A stretch of 53,996 bases of DNA from JARKQH01 sp964631605 (GCA_964631605.1 CAZVYG010000026.1:1-53996), one strand, 5' to 3'; counted from the first letter of the stretch, positions 18,701-27,500 are shown. Made by a program: numbers and translations. The notes: generated by a model not told the origin, from the sequence alone.

Positions 18701-19570
18701 CCCGTTAAGCTTGACCTGAATGCCGGACGCGGCCACGCCGATGGTGGGCGAGTGGACCACGAAGCCCGCGACGGTGCTGGGAGGGAGAAAACTGGCCCGG
18801 TTGGTGGGCGTGATGTCGGTGATGTAGGTGGCCAGTACTTTTAGAAACTCCGCCGGCGTGAGGGCGGTGTCCGAAAGCCGTAACGCGGCGATGTCCCCCG
18901 CAAAACTCCGGCTAACCGCCAGCGAGGCGAACTCCCCAATCACCACCGGGTCGGTATCCACGCCCCCAACGACCCCCGCGGTGCCGACCGAGGCATCAGA
19001 ACCGCTCCACACGCCGTCCAGGTAGATTTCAAGCTTCTTGGGAGTCACAGTCCCGTTGAACACCAGAGCAACGTGATGCCAGTTGCCGTCGTTGAGTGGA
19101 AAGCCCGAGGCCGTGGTTGCGGAGTCTTCTGTTGTGTTGTCGGTCCCTTCGATCAGGCCGCTCACCCGGGCGCCATCCCGATACCGCAACCACCACTGGG
19201 AATCCGGGTTGGACACGTCCGCCCCCTTGGACACCAGGGCGCCAACGGCGGAGGTCAGCATCCAGGTGCGGAATACCACCTCAATGGTGTACGCGCCGTC
19301 CGTGTGAAACACCAGGTCCGGCGCCCCGGGAATCTCCACCCGGTCCACCGAGTTGGACTCAAACCGCAGATAGCTGCCCGCCAGGGAGTCCATTCCGTAT
19401 TCCAAATCGCCGCCGGCCACCGTCCCGGGGTGGTTGCCGGTGGAATCGGGAATCGTGCTGCCGACCGGCGCGACGCCGGTGCCGTTGAATTCATAGTAGG
19501 CAACGGTACCCGCCTGCAGCGGCAGGCTGAGAAGCCCGATGAAAATGCTCAGGGCAAGGATTTTCTTCAT
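15767..19570 (-). CDS. Giant secreted protein with three LamG domains and a CBM-like domain
   Basis: 1267 residues from the ATG at 19570, which begins a good signal peptide (MKKILALSIFIGLLSLPLQA). In order: LamG 1 (starting GTVAYYEFNGTG), an Ig-like domain (SGIQVKLNGVDVSSQLTI), a carbohydrate-binding-like domain at about residues 355-550 (LLFIEGEDYNFGGGQF to MYINYLLFVPV), a second Ig-like domain, LamG 2 (VRGYWKFDEQPPG), a third Ig-like domain, LamG 3 (VLGFYQFNEKAPG) and a C-terminal domain ending QRYFRIRNP. No catalytic motif is seen. The LamG 2 and 3 sequences resemble the LamG of the neighbouring sialidase, pointing to domain duplication. I infer glycan binding alongside the sialidases. It is the first gene of the operon. 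Confidence 0.88.
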   Translation of the reverse strand: MKKILALSIFIGLLSLPLQAGTVAYYEFNGTGVAPVGSTIPDSTGNHPGTVAGGDLEYGMDSLAGSYLRFESNSVDRVEIPGAPDLVFHTDGAYTIEVVFRTWMLTSAVGALVSKGADVSNPDSQWWLRYRDGARVSGLIEGTDNTTEDSATTASGFPLNDGNWHHVALVFNGTVTPKKLEIYLDGVWSGSDASVGTAGVVGGVDTDPVVIGEFASLAVSRSFAGDIAALRLSDTALTPAEFLKVLATYITDITPTNRASFLPPSTVAGFVVHSPTIGVAASGIQVKLNGVDVSSQLTITGSNAERTVTLPALAANEYYRMEITVTDLASNVIRETVEFNTFVNSLLFIEGEDYNFGGGQFIDNPVLSSVPGPNNYLDRWGIEGIDYHQTNTPTTDQYRIGDQVGTVISGDVLRQAYLDAQVNDPGVADYVARDFANSEWVNYTRTFPAGSYRVYARVAKTGTVPIVMGLDEVTSGSTGYSQTLAPIGVFRGPPTPAMNLFEFIPLTDALGHEVAVSLSGVKTLRLTMVSGTAGMYINYLLFVPVSGTQPPFVASLSPAAGAGNEPASPAILISIRNAATQVNTSQLQLQLDGVAVTAGVAPTAVGVDLSYSPSLLTTGWHTLTLVFQDSAANTVSNQWQFMVANQAVRGYWKFDEQPPGSLATTNAGAILDASGNTRHGTATTDSMDYVTGSFNYGNTRALQFSGDPDRVIVSDPSDSLNFTGSFTFEAVVRTLNTTTTTAAILAKNGTGDGEGEYWWRLPGADGGKQRLGANGYFLAGTNALNDGVWHHLAAVYDQAAGELRLYADYTLDGVLGGVAFDKPVGRPADLQIGAFLGTVTSEFEGDIDFIRISDGALAPAQFIQTTVALQPILKSALPADGARNVAPKPLIRAEYQNRDTAVVLSSMKLFVDGNDVTAGASKTSDGSTAVLSYTPATALALGPHTLQITFNDTAVPANSWTNSWSFNVVGSVPVLGFYQFNEKAPGNPVDNTAGAILDASGYARHATATGALAYVSGSLDYGSSSALQFLVGGGPVVIPDPAGVFNWTGTQSVTLEAVIRTVTIGENSVGSLLAKQGATPGEWWWRINATGKQQFYVHNGSGSRSASGNAVLNDGNWHHVAAVFDGVAQQVRVYVDYKLDGSGAAVFTPPGLIGNSKNVWIGAFQNMDREFDGDIDLVRISGEALDPSWFVPLGGLAAPVKILNTVIQAGSISFSFATENGRSYVVEAADSLGGAWTDLDTVTGDGTVKTVTYPASLAQRYFRIRNP

Positions 19571-19641
19571 AGGTTGCTGGCTTGTGCTTGTTATGTCAGC
19601 ATCACCGTACGCCACCGTTTCCCGGTCAACAAGCGGGTTGG

Positions 19642-19664
19642 AGTGGTATAATTATCAGACCACT
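19642..19664. promoter_or_regulatory. Inverted repeat upstream of the sialic acid locus
   Basis: AGTGGT (19642-19647) and ACCACT (19659-19664) form a perfect 6-base dyad around an AT-rich centre (ATAATTATCAG). It stands about 75 bases upstream of the ATG of the first gene of the locus, in a place and form suitable for an operator. No regulator gene is adjacent. Confidence 0.35.
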
Positions 19665-19706
19665 TGCCAAGCGCTGCCCCTCGCCTCTCGGAACTTTTTT
19701 GGCGGC

Positions 19707-20489
19707 TCAATTTGGGTTGGGCTCCCGCCCGGGGGGTTGACGAGTTGGCGCGGTCGGGGAGAAAGCGGCAATGCGCCGCTGACTTTCGGCGATTTGGTCG
19801 CGGGTCATGCGGCGTTTGAGTTCGTCCCGCGCCTGGACTGCGTCGGGCAACCCCTGCGCGGCGGCCATGCTGAGCCATTTGTGGGCCTCGACCCAATCCA
19901 GGGGCAGGCCATCCCCATCCCGGTAGCGGGTGCCCAGGTGATATTGGGCCTGGGCATTGCCCTGCTCGGCCGCGCGGCGATACCATCGAAGCGCCTCGGC
20001 AAGGTCCCGTGGCACCCCCCGGCCCAGCACATACAACACCGCCAGCGAGTATTGGCCGCCCGGATGGCCCTGCTCGGCCGCCCGGCGATACCATTTCGCC
20101 GCCTCGGCTTCGTCGTAGGGCACGCCCTGGCCGGCTTCGTAAAGCTCGCCCAAGGCGGCCTGGGCGGCGGCATTGCCCTGCTCGGCCGCGCGGCGATACC
20201 ATTGGGCGGCCTCGGCATAATTTTGCGGGACACCCAGGCCCCGGGCGCAGGCCAGGCCCAACTGCCGCTGCGCCTCAGCATCGCCGCTTTCGGCCGCCGG
20301 CCGGACGGCGGCGACGTCAATCACGGTGGGCGCCGGCGGCGGGGCCTCGGGCGCGGAATCCGGGGCCGGCCGCTCGATGAGCGCCAGCGCCAGCAACACG
20401 CCGACCACCAAGGCGGCTGCCAGCAGAAAGCCCACTTTGAATCCCTGCCGCCCCTTGTCCCCGTTTCCGGTTTGGTCGTTCCGGTTCAT
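19707..20489 (-). CDS. Membrane-anchored Sel1-repeat protein
   Basis: 260 residues. A hydrophilic start is followed by one transmembrane helix (VGFLLAAALVVGVLLALAL, about 19-37) and a Pro/Ala-rich linker. Four Sel1-like repeats occupy about residues 60-205, recognisable by the recurring unit A..WYRRAAEQGNA.AQ..LG. The last one ends in EAHKWLSMAAAQGLPDA, and a charged tail with Arg/Gln follows. Sel1 repeats mediate protein-protein contacts, so this is probably a periplasmic scaffold fixed to the inner membrane. It stands alone: about 140 bases from the LamG gene downstream, with a divergent gene upstream. Confidence 0.85.
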   Translation of the reverse strand: MNRNDQTGNGDKGRQGFKVGFLLAAALVVGVLLALALIERPAPDSAPEAPPPAPTVIDVAAVRPAAESGDAEAQRQLGLACARGLGVPQNYAEAAQWYRRAAEQGNAAAQAALGELYEAGQGVPYDEAEAAKWYRRAAEQGHPGGQYSLAVLYVLGRGVPRDLAEALRWYRRAAEQGNAQAQYHLGTRYRDGDGLPLDWVEAHKWLSMAAAQGLPDAVQARDELKRRMTRDQIAESQRRIAAFSPTAPTRQPPGREPNPN

Positions 20490-20658
20490 AAGGTCAGGTC
20501 AAGTTGATGCGGGCCGAATCAATCGGTTTGCGTCGGAGGCTATTCTGGACGGCTGACGGGCTGCGTCGAGCCAATTCCGTTCGCTGCCTCGCGCGCCTTT
20601 CTCTTTCTTACCCTGATTCTACCCTGATAGCCGGGCGGCACTGTTGCCGTGACATTGC

Positions 20659-20687
20659 TTGAACCTGACAGCAATTCGCGGTAGCCT
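20659..20687 (+). promoter_or_regulatory. Weak predicted promoter of the DUF433 gene
   Basis: TTGAAC (20659-20664), a 17-base spacer and TAGCCT (20682-20687) end six bases before the ATG at 20694. If used, the transcript would start at or next to the start codon, giving a leaderless message. The boxes match the consensus only partly. The rest of 20490-20658 contains a short direct repeat (TACCCTGAT twice near 20620) and nothing else. Confidence 0.3.
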
Positions 20688-20693
20688 ATCCTC

Positions 20694-20948
20694 ATGATTG
20701 CGACAAACTATCGGTATGTGGTCAAAGCCCCCGGCATTCGCTCGGGGCATGCCATCGTGGAAGGCACGCGCATCGGAGTGCATGATGTCGTGGCGATGAT
20801 CCAGACCGGCGCCACCGTGGATGACGTGGTGGCGAGTTTCCCCCGGTTGAGCCGGGCGCAGGTGTACGAATGTCTGGCGTATTACGAGGACCACAAGGGC
20901 GAGATTGATCCGTTAGTGGCTGCCCAGACCGCTCATGCCGACGAGTGA
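20694..20948 (+). CDS. DUF433-family putative antitoxin
   Basis: 84-residue DUF433 protein, a small family with a winged-helix-like fold usually encoded directly before a PIN-like (DUF5615) toxin. The characteristic opening (PGIRSGHAIVEGTRIGVHDV), the central GATVDDVVASFPRLSRAQVYE and the ending YYEDHKGEIDPL are complete. Its stop codon overlaps the GTG start of the next gene as GTGA, the usual arrangement for this toxin-antitoxin pair. Because the partner is truncated here, the gene may be an orphan antitoxin, free to act on other copies or to decay. Confidence 0.85.
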   Translation: MIATNYRYVVKAPGIRSGHAIVEGTRIGVHDVVAMIQTGATVDDVVASFPRLSRAQVYECLAYYEDHKGEIDPLVAAQTAHADE

Positions 20949-21035
20949 AATTCCTCGTGGACGAAGATGTGGCTGTGGAGGTGTTGCGTTGTCTCCACCA
21001 GGAGGGGCATGAGGCGCAACTAGTGTTTGACATGC
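20945..21035 (+). pseudogene. Truncated PIN-like (DUF5615) toxin gene
   Basis: From GTG at 20945 the frame reads MKFLVDEDVAVEVLRCLH and on to GHEAQLVFD, a good match to the first strand and helix of DUF5615/Mut7-C-like PIN toxins, including the conserved Asp pair of LVDED. After about 29 residues the similarity stops and the frame runs into antisense transposase sequence. No remaining part of the toxin was found downstream. The protein should be inactive because the rest of the catalytic acidic residues are missing. Confidence 0.75.
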
Positions 21036-21394
21036 CACCGACCAGCGCGGTCTGCCCCGCCCCATTGGCGCCCCCATCCTCGAGGGCGGCGACGGAACTG
21101 CGCGAGGGCCTGCGTTTTATTCTCGGCCAGGTAGATCCGCTTGGCTTGGTCGAGGCAGGCGCGTTGGGAGGCTTTGAGCTTGTTCTCCAGGTTGCGCAGT
21201 TTGTGAGCCCAGCAACGCTGCTGCGGCACGGCACCCCAGAGCCGGGCAATGGCCCGGGCCAGACCCGCCTGTCCATCGGTGACCATCCGTTCCAGGAACT
21301 CCCCCTGCAGACCGCGGCTCCCCAAATTCCACAGGAAGTCATGCCAGGCAGTTTCCCCCTCGGCTTTAACGATCAGAAAGTCGCTGAGTTCCTC
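21036..21394 (-). mobile_element. IS256-family (mutator-type) transposase remnant
   Basis: On the minus strand an open stretch from 21394 reads EELSDFLIVKAEGE, then WHDFLWNLGSRGLQGEF, RMVTDGQAGLARAIARLW, VPQQRCWAHKLRNLENKL and KRIYLAENKTQALAQF. This is the central part of an IS256/mutator-type transposase, including one catalytic Asp (TDGQAG) and the QRCWAHK signature. A TAG stop lies at the upstream edge (21395-21397), and both the N-terminal and C-terminal parts are absent. Similarity fades at about 21086; the sequence to 21035 is uncertain. No terminal inverted repeats or target duplication were recognised. It ends where the toxin gene breaks. Confidence 0.8.
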
Positions 21395-21427
21395 CTACGC
21401 GCCGCGCTGAAACGCGGAAGACGGCGA

Positions 21428-21443
21428 TGACGCAAATGCGTCA
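21428..21443. repeat. Perfect 16-base palindrome
   Basis: TGACGCA AA TGCGTCA, with 7-base perfect arms, lies about 100 bases upstream of the next pseudopilin gene and just beyond the transposase remnant. It could be an operator or a leftover of a mobile element end. The bases 21444-21545 show no gene; the reading frame through them is an upstream extension of the pseudopilin frame. Confidence 0.4.
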
Positions 21444-21545
21444 ATGAAACAAGCTTGTGCGCCTGCGACCCGGGTGAGCTATGATGGAGTGAGAAACCGG
21501 CAAGCGCGTCCGTCCCTGACGGCGCGAGCCATTGACATCACGCTT

Positions 21546-22235
21546 ATGAACAACCCGCTCGCCAACCCGCACGGGCCGCAGAAGGCCCCGGGCAAATCCC
21601 GGTCCGACACCGCTTTCACCCTGATTGAACTGTTGGTGGTCATTGCGATCATCGCCATCCTGGCCAGCATGCTGCTGCCCACCCTGGCTACGGCCAAGGA
21701 CAAAGGCCAGCGCACGGCCTGCGCCAACAATCTGCGTCAGTTGATTGTCGCCACCGTGATGTACGACGACGATCACAAGGTGCTGCCCATCGGGTGGGAC
21801 CCGGCTTTTTCGAGCATCTGGTATCGGACCCTGCAACCTTACCTGGGGCGCAACACCACCCAACTGGTGACGAACAAGGTCTTCCTCTGCCCTTCCTCGC
21901 CGCGCGGCGGGTTTTGGGGGTTTCTCACTTATGCCCAGAACTACACGATTAACGCCGGCACCAGCCAGCCGTTGATCGGCCTGCGGCATGTGAGGCAGCC
22001 GGCGCGGACGCTGATGTTTGCCGAGACGGACGGGTGGGATGCGTGCGCCTACCCGGACACGAGCACGTATGCCAATGTGTGCTACCGGCACAGCGGCGGC
22101 AATGAATACAGCACCATTTTCAACTATTACAACATCAAGAATCCGAAACGTGGGCGCGCCAACGTGGTTTTCCTGGACACGCATATCGAGGCGCTGCGTG
22201 CGGCCACCACCAATGAGTTTTACGTCAACAAATAA
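21546..22235 (+). CDS. Pseudopilin-like protein
   Basis: 229 residues from the ATG at 21546. The leader and helix read DTAFTLIELLVVIAIIAILA, with Ala before the cleaved Phe, followed by TACANNLRQLIVATVMYDDD. The C-terminal motif is DTHIEAL in place of the common DGH. The start at 21546 leaves a 20-residue leader; an in-frame upstream start at 21444 would give an implausibly long one. No good ribosome-binding site is visible. It is followed 27 bases later by a membrane protein gene on the same strand. Function unknown beyond membership of the H-X9-DG group. Confidence 0.88.
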   Translation: MNNPLANPHGPQKAPGKSRSDTAFTLIELLVVIAIIAILASMLLPTLATAKDKGQRTACANNLRQLIVATVMYDDDHKVLPIGWDPAFSSIWYRTLQPYLGRNTTQLVTNKVFLCPSSPRGGFWGFLTYAQNYTINAGTSQPLIGLRHVRQPARTLMFAETDGWDACAYPDTSTYANVCYRHSGGNEYSTIFNYYNIKNPKRGRANVVFLDTHIEALRAATTNEFYVNK

Positions 22236-22262
22236 CTGAAGCCGAGCCCCGGCCCGGTTCCC

Positions 22263-23003
22263 ATGCCCTACTCTCTCCTCCTGGTTCTCGCGCTGGTGGT
22301 CGGCGCGCTGGGTTTCATGGTTCGGCGCCGCTCTGAACTTGGGGGCCGCCTCATGATTCTGGCCGGCTGTGTCGGGGCCATTGTCTGCCTGGTCTTCCAG
22401 GTCCGTTCCACCCTGTTTGCTCCGGGGCCCAAACCGCCGGATCGGGGCCAGGCGGCGGTGGCCTATTTTCTGGCTCAACAGGTCTTGCGCGAGGCCGGGG
22501 ACCGGCAGGGAGTGGTGCTGCTGCTGTTCCCGCCCGAGCAGGTTTTCGACGAGGATACCGTGGGCACCTACGCCGGGACGTTCGGACGCGTGCTCCGCGG
22601 GTTTCCGGGGCTGAAGGTGGAAGTGCGGCGGCTGGCGGCGACCGGCAAAGCCGCTTTGGGGGGCCACCTGCCCCTGGCGGCCTTTCAGCAGGCCACGGCG
22701 AATGTCGCGTCGCCGGCGGCCTATGTTTCTTTCGCGGGGGTGCCGCCGGACATTGAGACGCTGCTTTCGACTCCGCCCCCCAAGGGTCCCGGCCTGTTCG
22801 TGTTTGACCCGTGGGGGACCACCCATTGGCTGGCAGGGCTGCGCCAGGGCCGGATTCGCATGGTGATTGTTCCCCGACCCGGTTCTGCGTCCGGCGCGGG
22901 GCATGAGGCCGCCGGCGAGCCCGCGACCGTGCTGCAGCAACTTTACCTGACAGCCACCCCTGCCAACGCCGATCAAATCGCCTCACAGCTCGGCGCCAAG
23001 TAG
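22263..23003 (+). CDS. Unknown membrane protein with periplasmic domain
   Basis: 246 residues, not recognised. Two hydrophobic helices lie at the N-terminus (PYSLLLVLALVVGALGFMV and LMILAGCVGAIVCLVFQV), then a soluble domain of about 190 residues with alternating strands and helices (GVVLLLFPPEQVFDEDTVGT, LKVEVRRLA, AAYVSFAGVPPDIETLL, GLFVFDPWGTTHWLAGL, IRMVIVPRPG). The alternation suggests a Rossmann-like or binding-protein-like fold; this is inference. It ends 99 bases before the convergent oxidoreductase gene and probably shares a transcript with the pseudopilin gene before it. Confidence 0.72.
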   Translation: MPYSLLLVLALVVGALGFMVRRRSELGGRLMILAGCVGAIVCLVFQVRSTLFAPGPKPPDRGQAAVAYFLAQQVLREAGDRQGVVLLLFPPEQVFDEDTVGTYAGTFGRVLRGFPGLKVEVRRLAATGKAALGGHLPLAAFQQATANVASPAAYVSFAGVPPDIETLLSTPPPKGPGLFVFDPWGTTHWLAGLRQGRIRMVIVPRPGSASGAGHEAAGEPATVLQQLYLTATPANADQIASQLGAK

Positions 23004-23101
23004 AGCCTTGTCCGCACCGCGCGGCGGTCCCGGCTGACGATTCTCAGCGGCGGTTTGCCCGAGTATCCCGCCCGACCGGCCGGCTTCCCTCCTCTGCGCT
23101 C

Positions 23102-24439
23102 TCAGGCCGCCGGGTGTTTCCACGGCGCGCGGTAAGGCCGCCGCAACAGCCGGTTGGCCGCGTCGTCGCCGATGATTTCTCCCTTCTGCGCGTCCCAGGC
23201 GAGGGAGCGGCCTAATTTCATTGAAAGATTGGCCAGGATGCAGGAGGCGGTGGAAATATGACCCTGTTCGATGTCCGCGACGGGTTTGCCGCGGGTGGCA
23301 ATAGCCGCCAGCAGGTCTTTCATGTGATACCGCACGGCGGGCGCCACATGCTTTTCGATGTCCTTTTCGGTGTTGTCTTCCGGGTACTGGTCCAGCTCGT
23401 AGGTGACGTCCCGATGCACCGGCTGCCCGCCACCGCGCGGGATGAAATCATAGCTCATGACGCTGGCCTTGAGCGTTCCGTTTTCGCCATAGATCGTCAG
23501 GCCCCAGGGGTACTTCGGGTCCGGGGTTTCGCCCCAGGTGCGGTGTTGCCAAACGACCTGGAGCTGGCCGAAGTCGAAGGTGGCAATTTGGGTGTCGGCG
23601 ATGTTGGCTTTGCTGGTGGTATGGACCTGGATACCGCCCGAGGAACTGACCCGCACGGGCCAGCCCAAATCTAGCAGCCACCGCACCGTGTCGAGCATGT
23701 GAATGCACATGTCGCCCACGATGCCGTTGCCGTATTCCATGAAGCTGCGCCAGCCCCGGGGATGGATCAGGCGATTGTAGGGCCGCAACGGCGCCGGCCC
23801 CGTGTACATTTCCCAGTCCAAGTAATCCGGCGGTTCGGCATCCGGCGGATTGTCGCGCGTGCGCATGTGGTAATAACAATGGATCTCGACCAGGCCGATC
23901 TTTCCGAGCTTGCCCTCCTTGACGATGTTGTCCCGCGCTTCGATCAAATGCGGCGTGCTGCGCCGCTGCGTTCCCACCTGCACCACGCGTTTCAACCGCC
24001 GGGCGGTGGCCAGGATCGCCTGTCCCTCGGCGATGTCCGCGCTGATGGGTTTCTGGAGGTACAAATCCGCGCCTGCTTCCATGGCGGCGATGGCCGTCAG
24101 GGCGTGCCAGTGGTCGGGGGTGGCAATGAGGACCAGGTCAAGGTCGCGCTCCTTGAGCATCTCGCGGTAGTCGGTGTAGGTCCGGGGCGTGCGCTTCGAT
24201 GCCTGGCGCGAGGCGATGATCTCGGCCGCGCCCGCCAGCATCCGTTTGTCCACGTCGCAAATGGAGACCACTTCGACCGGCGCAACCTGGATCAACCGGA
24301 GCAGGTCCACCTTTCCATACCACCCGCTCCCGATGAGGCCCACGCGTTTTTTGGGATCTGCGAAGTCAGCCGCGTAGCCGCCCAGAGTCAAGCCCGCGAG
24401 ACCCGCGGCGCCCAGCTTCAAGAAATTCCGGCGATTCAT
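23102..24439 (-). CDS. Tat-exported Gfo/Idh/MocA-family oxidoreductase
   Basis: 445 residues. The N-terminus is a twin-arginine signal (MNRRNFLKLGAAGLAGLTLGG), so the folded, NAD(P)-loaded enzyme should cross the inner membrane. The Rossmann domain follows with GLIGSGWYGKVDL, ISICDVD-type beta2 (VVSICDVDKRM) and LVLIATPDHWH; the family EKP motif reads LQKPIS here, keeping the Lys. The C-terminal alpha/beta domain (DYLDWEMYTGPAPLRPYNRLI, GDMCIHMLDTVRWLLDL) is that of the many sugar-related members in Verrucomicrobiota and Planctomycetota. The substrate is probably a sugar or a cyclitol but cannot be read from the sequence. It follows dnaE by about 60 bases. Confidence 0.9.
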   Translation of the reverse strand: MNRRNFLKLGAAGLAGLTLGGYAADFADPKKRVGLIGSGWYGKVDLLRLIQVAPVEVVSICDVDKRMLAGAAEIIASRQASKRTPRTYTDYREMLKERDLDLVLIATPDHWHALTAIAAMEAGADLYLQKPISADIAEGQAILATARRLKRVVQVGTQRRSTPHLIEARDNIVKEGKLGKIGLVEIHCYYHMRTRDNPPDAEPPDYLDWEMYTGPAPLRPYNRLIHPRGWRSFMEYGNGIVGDMCIHMLDTVRWLLDLGWPVRVSSSGGIQVHTTSKANIADTQIATFDFGQLQVVWQHRTWGETPDPKYPWGLTIYGENGTLKASVMSYDFIPRGGGQPVHRDVTYELDQYPEDNTEKDIEKHVAPAVRYHMKDLLAAIATRGKPVADIEQGHISTASCILANLSMKLGRSLAWDAQKGEIIGDDAANRLLRRPYRAPWKHPAA

Positions 24440-24500
24440 GGGATTGATTTAGGCTCAACCCGCCCCCCAAGGCAAGCCTGCGAATCGCCCGAGCGCCGGT

Positions 24501-27500
24501 TCATGCGGCTGCAAAGGCGCGGCGCGGGGGACGTTCGGGCAACGTGGCATCCACCTTGGCGTAGTAGGTGTCGTCGCCAAAAAGGCGGTTGGCCTCCTCC
24601 TCCAACTGCCGGGAGGGGTTGACGAAAAATTTCTCGTGAGTTTCGACGAAAATAACCTCGCCGGTGGGCCGCATGAAACAGAGGAACAAGGGGCATTTGC
24701 CGGGATGGGCTGTCACCAACTCGCGCACCGCCTCGAGGCGGGTGGGTGGAAAATGGGCGGTGTGGAGCCGGAGGTGAACCTGGCGCGTGAAGCGGCGGGG
24801 GGCGTCGTCCAGCGGGTAGATTTCCTGGGGGAACATCTTGGGGCGTTCGTCGGCGGTGTTGATTTCGCCCACGACCATGATGGCGTTGCCCTGGACCAGC
24901 AGTTCGCGGTACTTGTCGTAGTTCTCGTTAACGCAGAGGACCTGGACGGCGCCCTCCAAATCCTCGAGGGTGACCAGGGCGTAGGGTTTGCCGCTTTTTT
25001 TGGAGATGCCGGATTGGACGGCGGCGATCATGCCGCCCAAGCGCGTGAGACTGCGGGCCGGCAGTTGGGCCAGGGTCTTGGTGGTGGCCAGGGAATACCG
25101 GGAGAGGATTCCCGCATAGGGGGTCAGGGGGTGGCCGGTGACATAGAATCCGAGCAGCTCCTTTTCCTGAGCCAACATGTCGTGCTCCGGCCATTCGGGC
25201 AGGTTCACCTGGGCTTCGGGCTCCGGCGCCGTCCGGTCCTCGAATGCGCCGAAGAGGGAGCTTTGCCCCCGCTGGCGGTCGGCGATGATGGTGGCGGCCC
25301 GGGCGAGGGTGCGTTCGAGCTGGGCTGCCAGCGTGGCGCGGGTGCGTCCGAAGCCGTCGCAGGCGCCGCAGCGGATCAGCGCTTCGATCACGCGGCGGTT
25401 GACTGCCCGGTTGTCCACGCGCTCGCACAGGTCGGAGAGCGAGCGAAACTTTCCACCCGCTTGGCGGGCGGCGAGGATGGACTGAACGGCCACCTCGCCG
25501 ACGCCTTTGATGGCGGCGAGGCCGAAGCGGATGCCCGCAAGGGGGGGCTGGCCCTGCGACTGGCCGTTGGACGGTGCTGGGGCCGCCGCGGCGGGAGCGA
25601 AGAAGACCTGACTTTCGTTGACATCCGGGGGGAGGACCTCGATGCCCATCCTGCGAGCCTCCTCGATGTATTGGCTCAGTTTGGCGGTGTCGGCCATGTC
25701 GTTGGTCATCATGGCGCAAAAGAACTCGACCGGGTAGTTGGCCTTCAGATAGGCGGTTTGGTAGGCGACAATGGCATAGGCCGCCGCGTGCGACTTGTTG
25801 AAGCCGTAACCCGCGAACTTTTCGAGGAGGTCAAAAATCTGGTTGGCTTTGGCGGCGGGGATGTTGTTCACGCGGGCGCAGCCTTTGACAAAGATGTCGC
25901 GTTGTTTGGCCATTTCCTCGGGTTTTTTCTTGCCCATGGCGCGGCGCAGCAGGTCGGCGCCGCCCAGGGTGTAACCGGCCAGCGCCTGGGCGGCCTGCAT
26001 TACCTGCTCCTGGTAAACCAGGATGCCGTAGGTCTCGCGGCAGATCGGCTCCAGCAAGGGGTGCTCGTATTCAATTTTCACCTCCCCGTGGCGGCGGCTG
26101 ATGAATTCCGGGATCAGGTCCATGGGTCCCGGGCGGTAAAGCGCAATCAACGCCGTGATATGCTCGAGCGAACTGATCTGGAATTTGCGGCACAGGTCTC
26201 GCATGCCGCCGGATTCCAACTGGAACACGCCGAGCGTATTGGCCTTGTTGAGCAGATCGTAGGTTCGGGCGTCATCCAGCGGCAGCCGGTCAATGGGCAC
26301 TTCGATGCCGCGGGTGTGCTTCACCATCTCGCAGGTGTTGCGAATGACGGTGAGGGTCTTGAGGCCCAGGAAGTCCATTTTCAACAGGCCGAGGTCGCCA
26401 ACCGGCCCCATGGCATATTGGGTCACGATGCCGCCGGACTCGTCCTGCTTGAGCGGCAGGAGATTGACCAGCGGCTGGTCGCCGATTACGACGCCGGCGG
26501 CGTGCACACTGGCGTTGCGAGCCAGGTCCTCCAGCACCATCGCCGTATCAATCAACTCGCGGGTGGTCTCCTCGGTTTCATAGGCCTGCTTGAGCTCGGG
26601 CGATTGTTTCAAGGCCTTTTCGAGGGTCATTTTCAAATCCGCCGGGATCATCTTCGCCAGGCGGTCGCAATCGCTGTAGTTCAGCCCCATGACGCGCCCG
26701 ACGTCCCGAACCACCGACTTGGCTCCCATGGTGCCGAAAGTAACGATTTGAGCCACGGCGTCGCGCCCGTATTTTTCCCGGACGTATTCGATGACGTCGG
26801 CGCGGCGGTCGTCAGCGAAGTCAATATCAATATCGGGCGGATTCACGCGCTCGGGGTTAAGAAACCGCTCGAAGAGGAGGCCGTAGCGGATGGGGTCCAC
26901 GTTGGAAATCTCAAGCAGATAGGTCACGATTGAGCCGGCGGCCGATCCGCGCGCGACGCAGGCAATCCCCTTCTGATGGCCGAAGCGGACAAAATCGCCG
27001 ACAATCAAAAAGTAACTCACAAAGCCCGTCTTTTCGATGACCTGCAACTCGTGCTGCAGACGGTCCAGAATCGCCTGGGCTGCCTCCGCCACGCGCGGAT
27101 CACGCAGCGCCGCGCCGGGGCGGGTGTCTGAACTGGAATCCCCGGCCGGAGCCCAATCCCCCGGCAAGGTCGGCAGTTGACGCGGGTCTTCGACCCCCTC
27201 GAGGATGAACGAGCGGCCTTCCGCGCGCACGTGGAGCCCGTAGCGTTTTTTGAGTCCCTCGGCCAGCAGATGCCGCAAGTAGCCGTCGCGGGTGAAGGAT
27301 TCGGGCGGATGAAAGACGGGATAATGCAGTTTGCCGAACGGGATTTCGAGATTGCACTTTTCGGCGACCTCGAGGGTGTTGGCAATGGCTTCCGGGACCT
27401 CGGCAAAGCGCGCTTTCATTTCCTCGGCCGAGCGGAGGTAGAACTGGCCGGGGGTGTAGCGCATCCGCTTGGTGTCAGCGAGTTGGGCCTGGGTGCCGAT

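Noticed and set aside
19800..20250. Tandem DNA repeat or mobile element
   Set aside because: The repetition comes from the Sel1 protein repeats (WYRRAAEQG units) and is explained by the gene.
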